From Volvox africanus (taxonomy: Eukaryota; Chlorophyta; Chlorophyceae; Chlamydomonadales; Volvocaceae), in NCBI GenBank assembly GCA_030268105.1, contig BSDZ01000008.1:1054001-1118000 (forward strand): a stretch of 64,000 nt of DNA, written 5' to 3'. Position 1 is the stretch's first letter, and the number at the start of each line of letters is the position of its first letter. Of this stretch, positions 36,230 through 55,605 are shown piece by piece. Position numbers and translations under genes: made by a program. The notes under the pieces are model-generated. The model did no database searches and had not been told where the DNA came from. It worked only from the letters and a program-made list of their open reading frames with translations.

Positions 36230-39200
36230 ATGCAAGATAATTCTGGTCTACAAGCTGGCGTTCGCGGGGGTAGAGGACGTGGCGGCCGGGGTGGCAATCG
36301 ACCGGGTGCGGTAATGTTTGCACGCGGAGGCGGGAACCAACGCCAAAACGGAAGTAAGTCTTGAGAATGTAATATGTCTCCCTTACAGATATTTGTATAT
36401 GTGTTATAAGTTGTCGTTTTAAGAAACTGTTGTAGCTGTCTTTGTCGTCCATTCCAAGCGGTTCCTGCCACAACACATGCATCGAATGCGTGTGAATGGC
36501 TATTAGTAACATGCCAGCAATATTGTGTAGGTGGTCAGGATGCGCCCAGCGGCATGTTTTCTGAGGGTGCTGGAATGGTGCCAAGGCCTCCGATGCCGGT
36601 GCGTTCCGTAAGGTCATAACCCCTGCAAGATACCCAAGCTACAGATAGCAATATGTTGATTATCTTTTATTCTCATCCTGCAAAATCACCGGCTGCGCTT
36701 TTTCGCCTGTGCACTGGGCACAATGAGGCGCTTTCACATGCGGGGTTCGAGCCTGATCTCTGTTGATGTAGTCGCTGCATGATTCGCTCTTGCCTTTCTT
36801 ATCTCTGTATGCTCACTCCAGGGAGGGACCATGATGTCAATGGACATCAACCCTGAAATGCTCTTCAATATGACCATGGGAGGACCTATGGGGGGACCCC
36901 TAGGGGGCCCTATGGCGGCGATGAGTGCCATGGGGATGGGCCTAACGGACTTTGGAGCCGGAGGAGCCGCGCCAGGTGCGCAGTACTTGCATCAGGAGGA
37001 GGGCAACAGAAAGATCGGGGGGCAGCAAACGATACCGCGGTTGAAACTGGGAAGAGCAGGTGGAGACGGGGAAGGGGGGGGGGTCGATTGTTTTTACATA
37101 ATCGATTTGCGTGCCGAATTGTTTGCAAGGCGTGCTGCCTTAGTGGGAAAGCAAAGCACAGACTTTATTCTTTTACCTTCTAAGTAAAGCCGAACGTCTT
37201 CAAAAGCAAAGATACCACACCATATTTCTCATCTCGTCTCGCTGTATGTTCTTGTTGCATGGTAATAGGCTTATGGGCGGACGCTTACGGGCGGCATGTG
37301 TTTGCTCTTCCCCTCCCGGTCCGTCAGGCTTCCTGCAGGCGGGTCGCGGGATGGGTCCTCCCGGCTCTTCAGGCGGCATGATGGGTGGCGGCCCCATGCA
37401 GGGCCCCGGCGGACATGGGGCGGGTCAGGGCGCGGGAGGCCCGGGGTCGGGGATGCACGGGCTATCAGGCTCAGGGCCCGGCGGCGCGGGGCCCATGGGG
37501 ATGGGGCCCATGGGTCCAATGGGCATGGGTCCGATGGGCCCAATGGGCATGATGGCGGGCGGGCAGGGCCCTATGGCCGGGCCAATGGGACCCATGATGT
37601 CAATGGGCGGCATGCCGGGAGGAATGGCGGGCGTCGGCGCAGCCGGCGCCGGCATGATGGGTTCGGGAACATCTGGCATGGGACCCATGGGCGCCGGCGG
37701 GGCCGGGCCCATGGGCCAACTGGTGAGGCCGGGCGCCGGCGGCGGGGGCAGTGTGGGGCCTGGCGGCGCCGGCGCTACTGCCTCCGCGGATATCGCCAAT
37801 GACTACAGCCAGAACTTTGTGGATACAGCATTGAGACCTCAGAACTATCTGCGTGACTCACAGCTTACGGACAGGTGCGTTCCGGCGCCACTCCACTTCT
37901 CACGTTATGTGGTCTGGGCTGCCGCGCAGTCGTCGTCCTTCAATCCATCTTAAATAAGCGCCTAGCTTGCCATGGAGCCCGTCTAGAAGTTTACCCAAGA
38001 AATGCTGTAACAACAACAATTATTATTTATTTATTAACAATTATTGTTGACATTAATATTATTATTATGCTGTGCGTAAAAGAAGATGGTGATGGGTCAT
38101 GAGAGAAGTTGGAGGTGCTCTTATTGCGCCAAGTAAGGGACTTGGAAGTGGAGCAACTGTACCCCACGGCCACCTCCCTCCCTCCCTCCTTCCCTCCCTC
38201 GCTCCCTCCCACCCTCCCTCGCTCCCTCCCTCCCTCGCTCCCTCCCTCCCTTCACCTCCGGCCCTGTCAGATATGAGGAGTACCCCAAACTGAAGGAGCT
38301 GATCACCCGCAAGGACAAGCAGGTAGCTGCCTACGCGACACCGCCCATGTTTCTGCGCTCCGACCTGCGCTCGCTGCGGCTGAGTCCGGAGACCTTCGGA
38401 ACTAAGTTCGACGTCATCCTGGTGGACCCCCCCTGGGAGGAGTACGTGCGGAGGGCGCCGGGGCTGGTGGCGGATCCGGAGGTCTGGAGCTGGCAGGACA
38501 TTCAGGCCCTGGAGATAGAGGCCATCGCCGACACGCCCTGCTTCCTGTTCCTGTGGTGCGGGGCGGAGGAGGGGCTAGAGGCGGGCCGTGTGTGTATGCA
38601 GGTAGGTGGGGAGGTGGTATGGGCGCCGCAGGAAAGAAAGGGCTCATCCTAGGTCGCTAACTGAAGCCCGGGGCTGGTGAGGCGGGGGGGAGGGTATGGG
38701 GATTGGGGCTGGGGTAGAGGAGTGCCATATGCGGCGAGAGTGCTATGTGTGTGTGTGTCTGAGGAAATGAAAACGAGTCAGGACCGGGGAGGGAGAAATG
38801 AGGGACGGATTAGCATATTTGGCTTGATTAGAACGCAGTCTCCTCTTTCGGCGTTCCGATGAGGAATGCGAAGGAAGGTAAGCGAGCCGTTTGCGATGTC
38901 TCTCACACACGTCAAGATGGGCACATCTTGTGTTTGTTTACGTCGTTTCATACCACGACCAGCCCCACATGTAATGTGCCCAGATGTATTCCGATGTGCC
39001 CCATTACTGTTGTATAGCTGCGGCCCACTCGCCGTACTCGTACGCCGTACTACCCTTACAGAAGTGGGGCTTCCGGCGCTGTGAAGACATCTGCTGGATT
39101 AAGACCAACAAGGAGCAAGGCAAGAGGCCCTACCTGAAGCCCACTAACCAGCATCCCGAGAGCATGCTGGTGCATACCAAGGTGCGACAAAGAAGAACCG

Positions 39201-40995
39201 GTGGTTTGGGTGAAACCCTAAGGACTCGATGACAGACGCGGAGAGTGCACGGCGGTTAGGGAAACAGTGGTTTGGAGGTCGGAGTTGGTGACGGGGGACT
39301 TTTGGTCCCCGTGGAGTGGCGAGGACGTGAGGTTGAACCAATCACCGGAAGTTCAATCCGCAGATCAGCTGTGGGGTTTTAAAAGTTTTACGGGTAAAAC
39401 CCTAAAACTCTAAAACCTTAAAATCTAAGTGTTCTTTACCCTGATCTTCCAAAACCCTGACCAGGGGGTAGTTGGGGGTCCGGGCACCCCCCGGCGTGCT
39501 GGCGTCTGGGCTGACGTCCTGGCGACTACCCATGTGTGTGTATGTTTGTCTGTCTGTCTTATCCCATCCGTGTGCGCTTGCTGCTGCGCGCCCTGCACAG
39601 GAGCACTGTTTGATGGGCATCAAGGGCACGGTGCGTCGTGCTACGGACGGCCACATCATCCACACCAATGTGGACACCGATGTGATCGTGAGCGAAGAGC
39701 CCGAGCTTGGATCCACACGCAAACCGGAGGAGCTCTACCTGGTCATCGAGAGATTTTGTAACGGGAGGTGTGTGTATGCGTGTGCTGTAGGTGTGTGGTG
39801 TAGGTGTGTGTGCGTGTGCATGTGTGTGTACACCTGTGGTTGTTTATGTGTGTGACTTGTGTAACTGGGTCTGGTACAGGCTAGGGACAGCTAACCCACC
39901 CCGGCAGAGACATGTAGCCGAAGCGCTTCCAAGCGCGGGCAGCGGCATGAGAGGCCCGCAGCCGCCACTTCCAGACGCCATCGTCACTGCTGTAGTTTTG
40001 CCTTTCGGCCAATCTCCCTGGCTGGACCCTGCCTGATTCGTCGTCTCTCTGGCTGCGCCTCTGAGCCTCTGAGCCTCTGGGCTTCTGCCCGGGCGGGTGT
40101 TTCCCCACCCCCGCAGAAGGCGATTGGAGCTATTTGGAGAGGATCACAACATCCGGGAGGGCTGGCTGACAGTGGGAAGGTCGTTGACGTCATCGAACTT
40201 TTCGGCAAAGGTGCGCCAGGGAGGGTCTGCGGGAGAGGGACCGGAATATGATGTGCTTAAAAGACGAAGAGGAAGATCCAGATCTAAATCCTCATCCAGA
40301 ACAGACGGAGGCATGAACTCAACAGATTTGCGCTGCTGGAGTTGTACGGGGATGATATTGTATGAGGTGAATACTGCGTTGCCTAAACTGCTCAATCGCT
40401 CTAAAATGGTCAAACTGTAAAACCTTAATCACCAAATTGGCAATAATAGGGATGGGAATGATTTGGGAACCGAAAAGGGAATGTCACACAAGGTGGGCTG
40501 CTCCACCCTGCAGCATCCTGATGTGACGGCGTGTGTGTGTTTGCGTGTATCTGTTCTTGCCGGCGGTACTCATCACCCGCCAGCCTCCCCTTACCTACAT
40601 CATACCCCAAATCCAGCCCCTGCCTCCCTGCCTCCCTGCCTCCCCCCCATCTCCCTGTTTCGACTGCATTATCCATATCGGTATCTTTCCTTGTATTTCC
40701 CTTCTCAAAATGTTGGCATTTGGTTGACCCCCTCCCCCGCTATTCAACTGTTGTCATTCCTCCTCCTCCTCCTCCGCCGCCGCCGCCGCCGCTGCAGGCC
40801 TACTCGGATCACTTCCGCAACCGTGACGGCAGCGTGTGGGTGCAGAACGTGGTGGGGCCCAAGCCCCCGCCCGGATCCGTCATCCTGGTTCCCTCCACTG
40901 AAGAGATCGAGTCACTACGACCCAAGTCACCGCCAGGTCACGGCGCAGGTCACCATGCCAACAGCAGTCATCAGGGAAGCAGCATGGGGCACTGA
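36230..40995 (+). CDS. METTL14: METTL14/MTB-type subunit of m6A mRNA methyltransferase
   Basis: MT-A70 family subunit that pairs with METTL3/MTA to methylate adenosine in mRNA. Nine exons in phase: 36230-36353, 36531-36598, 36822-36975, 37328-37874, 38271-38601, 39062-39181, 39601-39767, 40117-40210 and 40798-40995, about 600 residues. The methyltransferase part matches plant [92 protein letters not shown] and [10 protein letters not shown]. The DPPW is as in plant MTB; animal METTL14 has EPPL. The N terminus holds an RGG box ([16 protein letters not shown]). Exons 3 and 4 encode a Gly/Met/Pro tract with [13 protein letters not shown] repeats. The C terminus ends in a His/Gly/Ser tail without RGG motifs, unlike animal METTL14. 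Confidence 0.96.
37360..37790 (+). repeat. Gly-Pro-Met coding repeat in METTL14
   Basis: Low-complexity coding sequence built from GPMG/MGP units, densest at 37490-37620. It continues the same bias as exon 3 ([12 protein letters not shown]). Likely disordered and aggregation- or condensate-prone by composition. Confidence 0.8.
38173..38251 (+). repeat. CCCT-rich polypyrimidine tract
   Basis: Nearly pure CT sequence ending about 20 bases before the CAG acceptor of METTL14 exon 5, so it may act as an extended polypyrimidine tract. A (TCC)n(GCC)n tract at 40758-40793 does the same for the last exon. Confidence 0.8.
39400..39423 (+). repeat. Three telomere-like 8-mers in register
   Basis: CCCTAAAA followed by CTCTAAAA and CCTTAAAA, each later copy with one mismatch to the complement of the Chlamydomonas telomere unit TTTTAGGG. 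Intronic in METTL14. Confidence 0.4.
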
Positions 40996-42810
40996 GCCGT
41001 GTGGTCCCAGCCCCGCCCTACCCCTATCCTACATCGTCACTGCGTCCTTCGACAGTCGGTATTCATTGCACTAGGACCCCATGCCGTGCCAATGGCGTAG
41101 CAGGTCCTTCATAAGGCCGGCAAGATACCGACTGTCTGCGAGGTACACTTGAGTTACAACCCCAAAATTCCATTGCCACCATAGGCCCCCGATTTGTAAG
41201 CATTGCTTCCTGGGGCGGATTCGTAAATCAGAAATTTTTATCGTTTCGGAAATACGAGTCCGAGTCAAATTCCGGACTCGGACTAGTCGTAGCAATCATA
41301 TTGGAAACCGTGAACAGAGGGGAACAGCAGATGGGGGTCGTGACGACTGCATTACGCCGAGAGCTGCTAGATATGGCCGGTGGTGGTGGTGGTGGTGAAG
41401 GGTCGGGGTGCTGATATATCTTATTATTGTGTGTGGTTTGGGGGTGGGGGTGGGAAAGGGAAGGAGGGAGGGACTCGGTAGAGGCAGAGTTAGAGGGCTG
41501 TCATCGGATGCGGCCTCATGGGTGTCTCATGCGCACTCGTTGCAGCGGTCGTGTATTGCGGTCGTATCAGGATGCCGGTGTAGAACCATAGTGGTTGGGA
41601 AGGACGTCGAGGTGCGTCGGGGGAAAAGCCCGACGCTGAAGAGCAGGGATCGCGACTGCTCTGGGGCCGATCTGTTTCACAGGAGAATGTTCCACGTCGC
41701 CAAAGTGCAGGCCTGTCTTGGCGCTTTTGGGGGATCGAGAGAAACGCTCTCTGTTATGTAGTAGGTCATACGTACCTGCTCAGAAGTTGTAACGGGGACT
41801 GGGAGCGGATCCCTCCCCCAACGAGCGGTTAGTCCTCGTTCCTTCAGTATCAGCACCAGGATTCGTTGTATTCGCCTTCCCCCCCCGCCGAACGCGGTTC
41901 TGTCCGTCGGTAGCTATGTGGCGCTCTGAAGCGGTCGGTCAGCAAAGACCCGACCCGGACTCTGGCCCAACAGACAGAGAGACAGACTTTGCGGAAGCGC
42001 GCGGCCTTTACCGTCCACGAAGGGTACATTCGCGCTTTGGCTCTTTCTCAGGTCATTTCAAGAATTGTGGTTGGACATGCCTCGTACGGTGTGATGTACG
42101 AGACATGACATGACGTTCACCGACTTGGCAATCCCCGCCAGTTTCCATTGAGCGGTTTCAGGTCCCGCCCGCATCCACCTGCAACATCTTTTGCCAACAG
42201 CACCTCCGGTAGGGTTCGGGGAGGTATTGGATCGCTGGTTGTTGCCAACACACATCCGCCCGAGTTCGGCATGAGACCTATACAGCTGTGTGGACTTTTC
42301 GTATTGGGGACCCACGGCCCCCTCTTCCCCGCTGCCGGGACAAACATACGTCCCGCTGCCCAACACCGTCTCTTTTCCTAGATGGTGCTGTGTTGGTGTC
42401 CTGGACCGCCGTGTATCACGTTGTTGCTTGCAACGACGCCGCAGCAGCACAGGTCCCGATCTGCACTGTCGCCGAGCACCTTCCGACGTTAACCTGTCTC
42501 ACTTTCTTGCTTTCACGATTTTCGCCACGGATAAACCAGGTAAAAGATTCTATGGGTTGAAGATACCTCCCGATTACCACCAACAATAGCATCAACACAC
42601 AGAAACGCCACGGATGGATCTTATATTGGGTTATTGTGTAAAAGTGTATGGAACATGCAAACTCTGTGCAAGCGGTGCACGACACGACGTACGGCATAAA
42701 CACCCTGCCGACATAATGAACACTCCACATAGTGTTTGCTCCTGGTGCATCAATCCTGTTAATCTGCAATACCTGGTAACCGGGCCATATGGCCATCAAC
42801 GCGGGCGCAC
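40996..42810. other. METTL14 3' region and unassigned sequence
   Basis: A TGTAA at 41195-41199 may end the METTL14 transcript. About 41400-42800 has open stretches on both strands but none with a motif I recognise. This is where the missing C-terminal part of the minus-strand OYE gene would be expected, and I could not find it. Confidence 0.5.
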
Positions 42811-43791
<981 letters not shown>

Positions 43792-44545
43792 CTGCATTAC
43801 GAAAGGGACGGAGGCGAGAGGCGACCCACGGGTCACAATACAGATTGGGTAACGTGTACATCGGAGGGATATTAAGACACCAGATTTATTGCCAGGTGAA
43901 GAAAATGCTCATTTTATTGTATAAATGTTTTTGTAATGTATAGGCGAGAGTAAACGGCCAAGTTACGTCTACATCGTGCCACGCGACGACGCGAGCTTAG
44001 TAATCCACAAACAGCATCGGGTTCGCTAAGAACCACACGGAGATCGTGGTACTTAGATTCGGCATTCGCCTAACTTATAAAAATTTTGTCATATCCCTTC
44101 GAATCGCAAGTTTAAGATCGCAGAGCCTTCATAAGTACAACTTCATAGTTGCTTGCCCAGCATGAGACAGTCACTTAATTATACATAATAGATATGACGT
44201 TAATTTCCTTGGATTATGGACTTTGTCTGTGAATGAAAACGTCCGTAACAATTGCCATAACCACCGTGTTGGTTTCCGAAATGTACGATCCGCTGCAACC
44301 TACGGCAGCACGGCTGCTGACACAATGTTCGCTGAAAATAGAGTGCGTTAGCATCTTTGTCTTAGGTAAAGCCATTCTATGACCATATTTATGGTACATT
44401 GATAGTAGGGACAGGCTGCGCGAGCCAATCCTGTTTTCCTTTTCCCAGCGTGTCGTCCTTTTCCCAGCGTATTATTAAAAAACTTTATTGCCTCATATTA
44501 TTTTTCCCGTAAACGTTTCTAATTGTACCATTTGTCTCAGCAAAC
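43792..44545. other. Unassigned spacer before the SDR gene
   Basis: Mostly AT-rich. I looked here for the N-terminal OYE exons on the minus strand and saw none. No other coding signal. Confidence 0.5.
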
Positions 44546-45536
44546 ATGACTCGCGTAGTTGTCTTCGGGGCCACCGGCATGGTTGGTCAGGGTGTACTTC
44601 GCGAAGCGTTGCTTGACAGCACTATTACGAGCATATTGTCTATCGGGAGGCGATCCAGCGGCAAAGAAGACCCGAAACTCAGCGAAGTTATCCTTAAAGA
44701 CCCTTCCGACTTAAGCTCTGTGGGAACGAATCTTGCGGGCTTTGACGCATGCCTCTACTGTTTAGGAATATCAGCGATGGGCATGAGCGAGAAGGACTAC
44801 ACTGCAATCACCAAGGACATGACCCTGAGGGTCGCCGATTCGTTATTGGCCCAAAACCCTTCCATGCGTTTCCTCTTCGTCTCTGGCGACGGCACTGACG
44901 CTAAGTCGCGCATGATGTGGGCGCGTGTCAAAGGAGAGACAGAGAACGCGGTACGGTGGGGGCCACGTGTCCGCGATACGGGACTCCTACATCCTTTCCC
45001 GCCAATTTTCCCGCCTATTCGTCCCCCTTCGCATATCTTCACCCTCGCCTGGTGTTTCCGTTTGCCCCTTCATTCCCATTCGTGCCAGACTCTCCCAACA
45101 TCTCTCTCTCTCTCTCTTGGTACTAGGAGCACGGCAATTTGTACGTTTGGCTACTTGACAGTGTATGATTATATTATCCACAATTCTTCTTTTTCGTCAT
45201 CTGTTTTTCCTACCCGTCTCCCGTGCACACGCGTGCGTGCTGTACATACCCGATCGTACGGTGCAGCTCCTGGAGCGATCCCCTGATGGTGCTGTCATGT
45301 TCCGTCCCGGGCTTATCGAGCCGCTCCATGGTATCAAGGGCCAACAGTCTCTGGTTTACAAGGCCGTATACGCTGTCGCACCGCTGCTTCGGGGATTGCG
45401 TTTGCCTGTCACCAATACGGAAGTGCTGGGGCGGGCGATGCTGAAGGTGGCGAAGCAGGGGAGTGCCAAAAAGATTTTATCCAACGCAGATATTAATAAT
45501 TTGGCTGCGGGCACGTTGGGGAAGTGCGGAGAGTGA
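44546..45536 (+). CDS. Atypical short-chain dehydrogenase / NAD(P)-binding epimerase-like protein
   Basis: Two exons, 44546-44950 and 45267-45536, phase 0 junction, 224 residues. The N-terminal Rossmann motif is VVVFGATGMVGQGVL. It is followed by SILSIGRRSSG, FDACLYCLGISAMGM, YTAITKDMTLRVADSLL and LFVSGDGTDAKSRMMWARVKGETE. Lys of the SDR pair is present, and Trp sits where classical SDRs have Tyr, as I recall is usual for this WARVKG-type subgroup. The second exon gives DGAVMFRPGLIEPLHGIKG and a hydrophobic C-terminal helix. Substrate unknown. The start ATG follows AT-rich upstream DNA and opens directly into the Rossmann strand, so no targeting peptide is evident. A candidate poly(A) TGTAA is at 46119-46123. 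Confidence 0.87.
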
Positions 45537-47028
45537 GTGGGCGACTGATGATTTATGCTGGTCGTGTCTTAGGGACGCAGTGGCGAGGATTGCGTTGTGA
45601 CCACTTGCGTTTCATAGTATTTCTATTTGTATTTGGAGGTGGTGGTGATGGTGTTAGTGGTGGTGATGGGAGGTGTTGTGTGTAGGATAGGGGGTACATC
45701 ACCCGTGGCCACTAACCTGGCAGTCCCTACCTTCCCCGGTGTTTCGGGGCACCCTCATCCAGTCTCCCATGCCGACTTCTCCGAAATCAGTGGTTTTCCC
45801 AGGTTCAGCACCCACCACCATTCCAGCGGAATCTGCCGAATCAACTAAGGCGTCAACTCCGCTACTGGTCAGCTCGCAGGTCGCTTTTATTGGGGTCGTC
45901 GCCGTCCATCGACATGGGGGCGCCCTGCCCTTAACTCTAGGGTCTTTGGCCCGCTCTCAGTCGGGGTAGATCCTGGAACTCCAGGGGCATATTAGTCGTG
46001 CCATAACAGTCGTGCCTGAACACATGGTGTTGTTTCATCAGGTCATCATTGATCCGGCTATAACGGGCGGGGAGGGGTGCTGGCTGCTGGGAGTTTTAAT
46101 TATGAAGTCGTGAGATTATGTAAACTGCATGTATACACTATGAGTTTAGGCTTCCCAAAAGGTTTTTTGATGAAGCCCCCAATGGGGTGCACGAGTGATC
46201 ATCGTTCAAAGGGGGGAACGGCATAATAGCGCTGGTGAACGTTGGATATCCGCACTTTGGCGACGAAGGAAACAAATTGGTTAGATTTTTGGTTATTTTT
46301 TAATAAATTGTAATTATTCGTGCGCCCTTTTGTTGGTCATATGTTCAATTTTGTGCGCATGCTCGTGCAGAATTTATTGCTTGGACACGATGACGGGTTC
46401 ATGTGACGATTCGGGGATGATGTGGGTCAGGACATCCGGAAGAGTGGAAGGTACCAATGGTACAAACCTGGATCTAGATGGCGTACCACGTCATCACGCC
46501 ATGTGGGTTTTTGAGTCAGGTGTAAAGTGCTTATTTATGCATCAACATGTCATTAAGCGAAAGTCCCAGTGACTGCGTACCCCAAACCCACGTCGCGACA
46601 TGTATGGCCTTGCCTTGCCCAGCTTGGCATGGCGTGGATTTTGCGCTGTTATGTAACTCTTGAAGGCGTTACTCTGCTCTTATTAGTTGAAGGCTGCGCT
46701 AGCGCGTTGCCGTTGTGCCTGGTGCCGCCGCTGCTGACAACACCCGGCAATCCCACAGCTTCGCACATCCTCAGCCACAAACTGTGTTTCTAACCCGCAT
46801 GCCCGTCATCAAGTTTCTTCATCTAGATTATCCTCAGTGGAAAGTGTTCAGATGTGGCCTTTCGTGACGTAGGACATGCCTCGCAGCACCATAGGGCACC
46901 GTATTCTGCCGTATTAGAATTTCTTGGTTCCGGAGCTATGGAAACGTGTTCCAGGTTGATATCTAGAGATGTAAGCAAACCATCTTCTTTCTAGCATTTA
47001 ATATATTTTGTCCTGTATCATAGGAACT
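45537..47028. other. Intergenic region between SDR and lysA
   Basis: Contains the SDR 3' UTR (TGTAA at 46119-46123), GGTGGT-type simple sequence at about 45635-45675, and the lysA upstream region. No ORF with a recognisable domain. Confidence 0.55.
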
Positions 47029-53173
<6,145 letters not shown>

Positions 53174-55605
53174 AAGTCTATTATAGGCGGTGACTTACAT
53201 TACGGTTGTGAGGTTATGGGTTGGGTTAGATAGCAGCCAAGTGATATCTTCATAATTTGGATGGAATGTGGGACAACCCTAGCGCCTTCTTAAAGGGGGT
53301 GGAGGCGCCTACATGGGAGCCGGTGGTCGTTAATAGCAGTGACCTGTTGGTTCATGTGCGTCGTTGCGTGGGGTAGTCCGCAGAGCGATGAGGTAGGTAG
53401 GTGAGGTGCTGCAGCTTGGGGACATGGTCGAAAGGTGTGGAGTCGAGAGCAGGCTTCTGCACATTTTTCGTGCTGTCGCTCTGCTCTGCATCCGTGCCCG
53501 TGTCTGTATGCAATTTCAAGACGCACAGTGCACTCGCAGGCGACAGTAGCGAATCCTGGACACGATCCTGCTATCATCCTGCCCTGGTGCTGCCGCTTGG
53601 TGCGTTACCTCTCCCGGTGCTCCTAGCCTGTACTGCTAGGGATCTCCGCATGATGTTTTGCTGGCAGGTTGGTGCGGGCTAAGCGGCATACTTTGGTAGC
53701 ATCAGAGAAGGGTATCAGTTTGTGCTGTTATATCCTGACGTCTTCACGGCTTGTGAGAACATAAGATGCTCTGATACGTATACATGTGGTAGAACATGAA
53801 ATGCCTGGTTTAATCGCATAAAGGACATTTTCACAAAGTTGACGCTATTTTGACATGCACGATCCGCATTGAACACAACCGTCACCACCACACGTCAGGC
53901 GTCAGCAATATGTTGGATCGGAATTCGCAGCTTCTAGTGTTAAACCAATCGAAACATCTCATTATTGTGAGTGGGCGTGCGGCAATGCGCTGCACAACAT
54001 AGACGCCCAGAGGTATCGTTCAGCTTCACCTCTGATTGGGAACCTGCCAGCCCCAAATATCGATAATGTAACTTCCACAGTCCCGCAAAATTCACAGACG
54101 CACGCGAAGCTGGTACCTTCCGTCCACAAAGTACAACAAATACGGCAAGTAGGGGTCCATAAGAGTAAGATACCTCAATTCCAATGTGTGTCTGGGAACA
54201 GCAGAACGTAAGTTCGGTCGCAAAACACATTTATCCCTGCTTACCCGCATGTGTGACAATATGTTGGCCCATCTCCAGCACACCAATACATAGGCTACTT
54301 ACCAAAGGGCATCATATGTGCTTTGCCGCACATGCAAATCGCGGTAAAAGTGGCTTTAACCTTCACGGGTCAGCGGGCCCCAGGCGAATTGCAACCTAAA
54401 CCCTGGTAAGGCTTTAGGAGGCTTTAGGAGGGATTAACGCTTTTTGCTCCGTAAAGAACATCGAAATATATAGTTACGTAACTGAGACATGCAGGCAAGG
54501 CACGAAAAACGCATCACGCCACCATGCCTTTTGGCACGTACCCTGTTACCCGCAGTATCCATACCAGATTGCAAAATATCCAGCCGCTGTACGATCACAA
54601 CGGTCCTCCAAGCTTACCAGGCCTTCCTAAGATCAAAACGTTGTAAAAAAACATTGTAAAATCACCAAAACACATATATTTACCTTTATATACTTGGACA
54701 GTACTGGTACCAGCACCATAACCGAAAGCAAGATAAAACGACAGCTATCCAAGACCGCATTCGCTAGTTAGCTTCGATGAAGGACCACCGTAACACAAGA
54801 CATGGTGGAAAGTAAACGTGGGTCCAAGCACCCCGAAGACGTGACATCTTCGTATGCTCCCGGCGACGGAAAAATGTGAACCAGACAGATAATACTTACA
54901 AAGCAGTTGCCGGTCACTAACTGCCGCCAATGAATACCATCATCGCGTGCTAAAATTACCACGCTGCCTCTTGAGATACAAAATCTTTTTCTTTCATACG
55001 TCGTTTTCCACTGGCACAACGCACCTAGATAGAACCCAGCGCCGGTTTAGCGGCATGATATGGGACGCTACCCGCTACCAGAGATCAAACCCTTTCTAGC
55101 AAAAAACCACGTCGCGGAGGCGTTGTCGGGCTTCGCCAGAAAATACGTAGCTTTACTATATATATACATATATGTACATATACTACATACTATAAATATA
55201 TACTTTAAGCTGCGTATATTCTGGTCTTAGATCCTTCACAGCTGTGTGTATATCTTCCCAGCTGGGAAGGATCTAAGACCACCCAGACCTGAGCTGACTC
55301 GGGCCACCTGGGATCAGCTGGACGACGCGGGGTCAACTAAACACACGTGACCGGGCTTACGTTATCTGGATCCCGTGATTGGCCTCATGTGATCGCATGG
55401 TCGTGTGATTTAGTCCACCGTGACCTGGGTCTGACGATCTGGGTCGTGTGATCTGATTTAAACGATCTGTACAGACGCTTTTCGTCACTTGATTTGGGTC
55501 GCACGATCTATGTTCGCCCGGGTCCCCGGCATGTTGCATCCAACACGCCTCAACCTTTCAGCCAACACGCCTCCCTCTACCGCAATTACTCCGACAGATG
55601 AGTCC
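53174..55605. other. Gene-poor interval after lysA
   Basis: Holds the presumed lysA 3' UTR, TA-rich simple sequence at 55157-55202, the inverted repeat at 55223-55280 and a stretch of GATCTG/GTGATC-like quasi-repeats at about 55360-55510. No supported gene. Confidence 0.55.
55223..55280. repeat. Perfect 15-bp inverted repeat with nested palindrome
   Basis: Arms GGTCTTAGATCCTTC (55223-55237) and GAAGGATCTAAGACC (55266-55280) with a 28-base loop. A 16-base palindrome CTTCCCAGCTGGGAAG (55254-55269) overlaps the right arm, so two mutually exclusive hairpins are possible. Confidence 0.85.
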
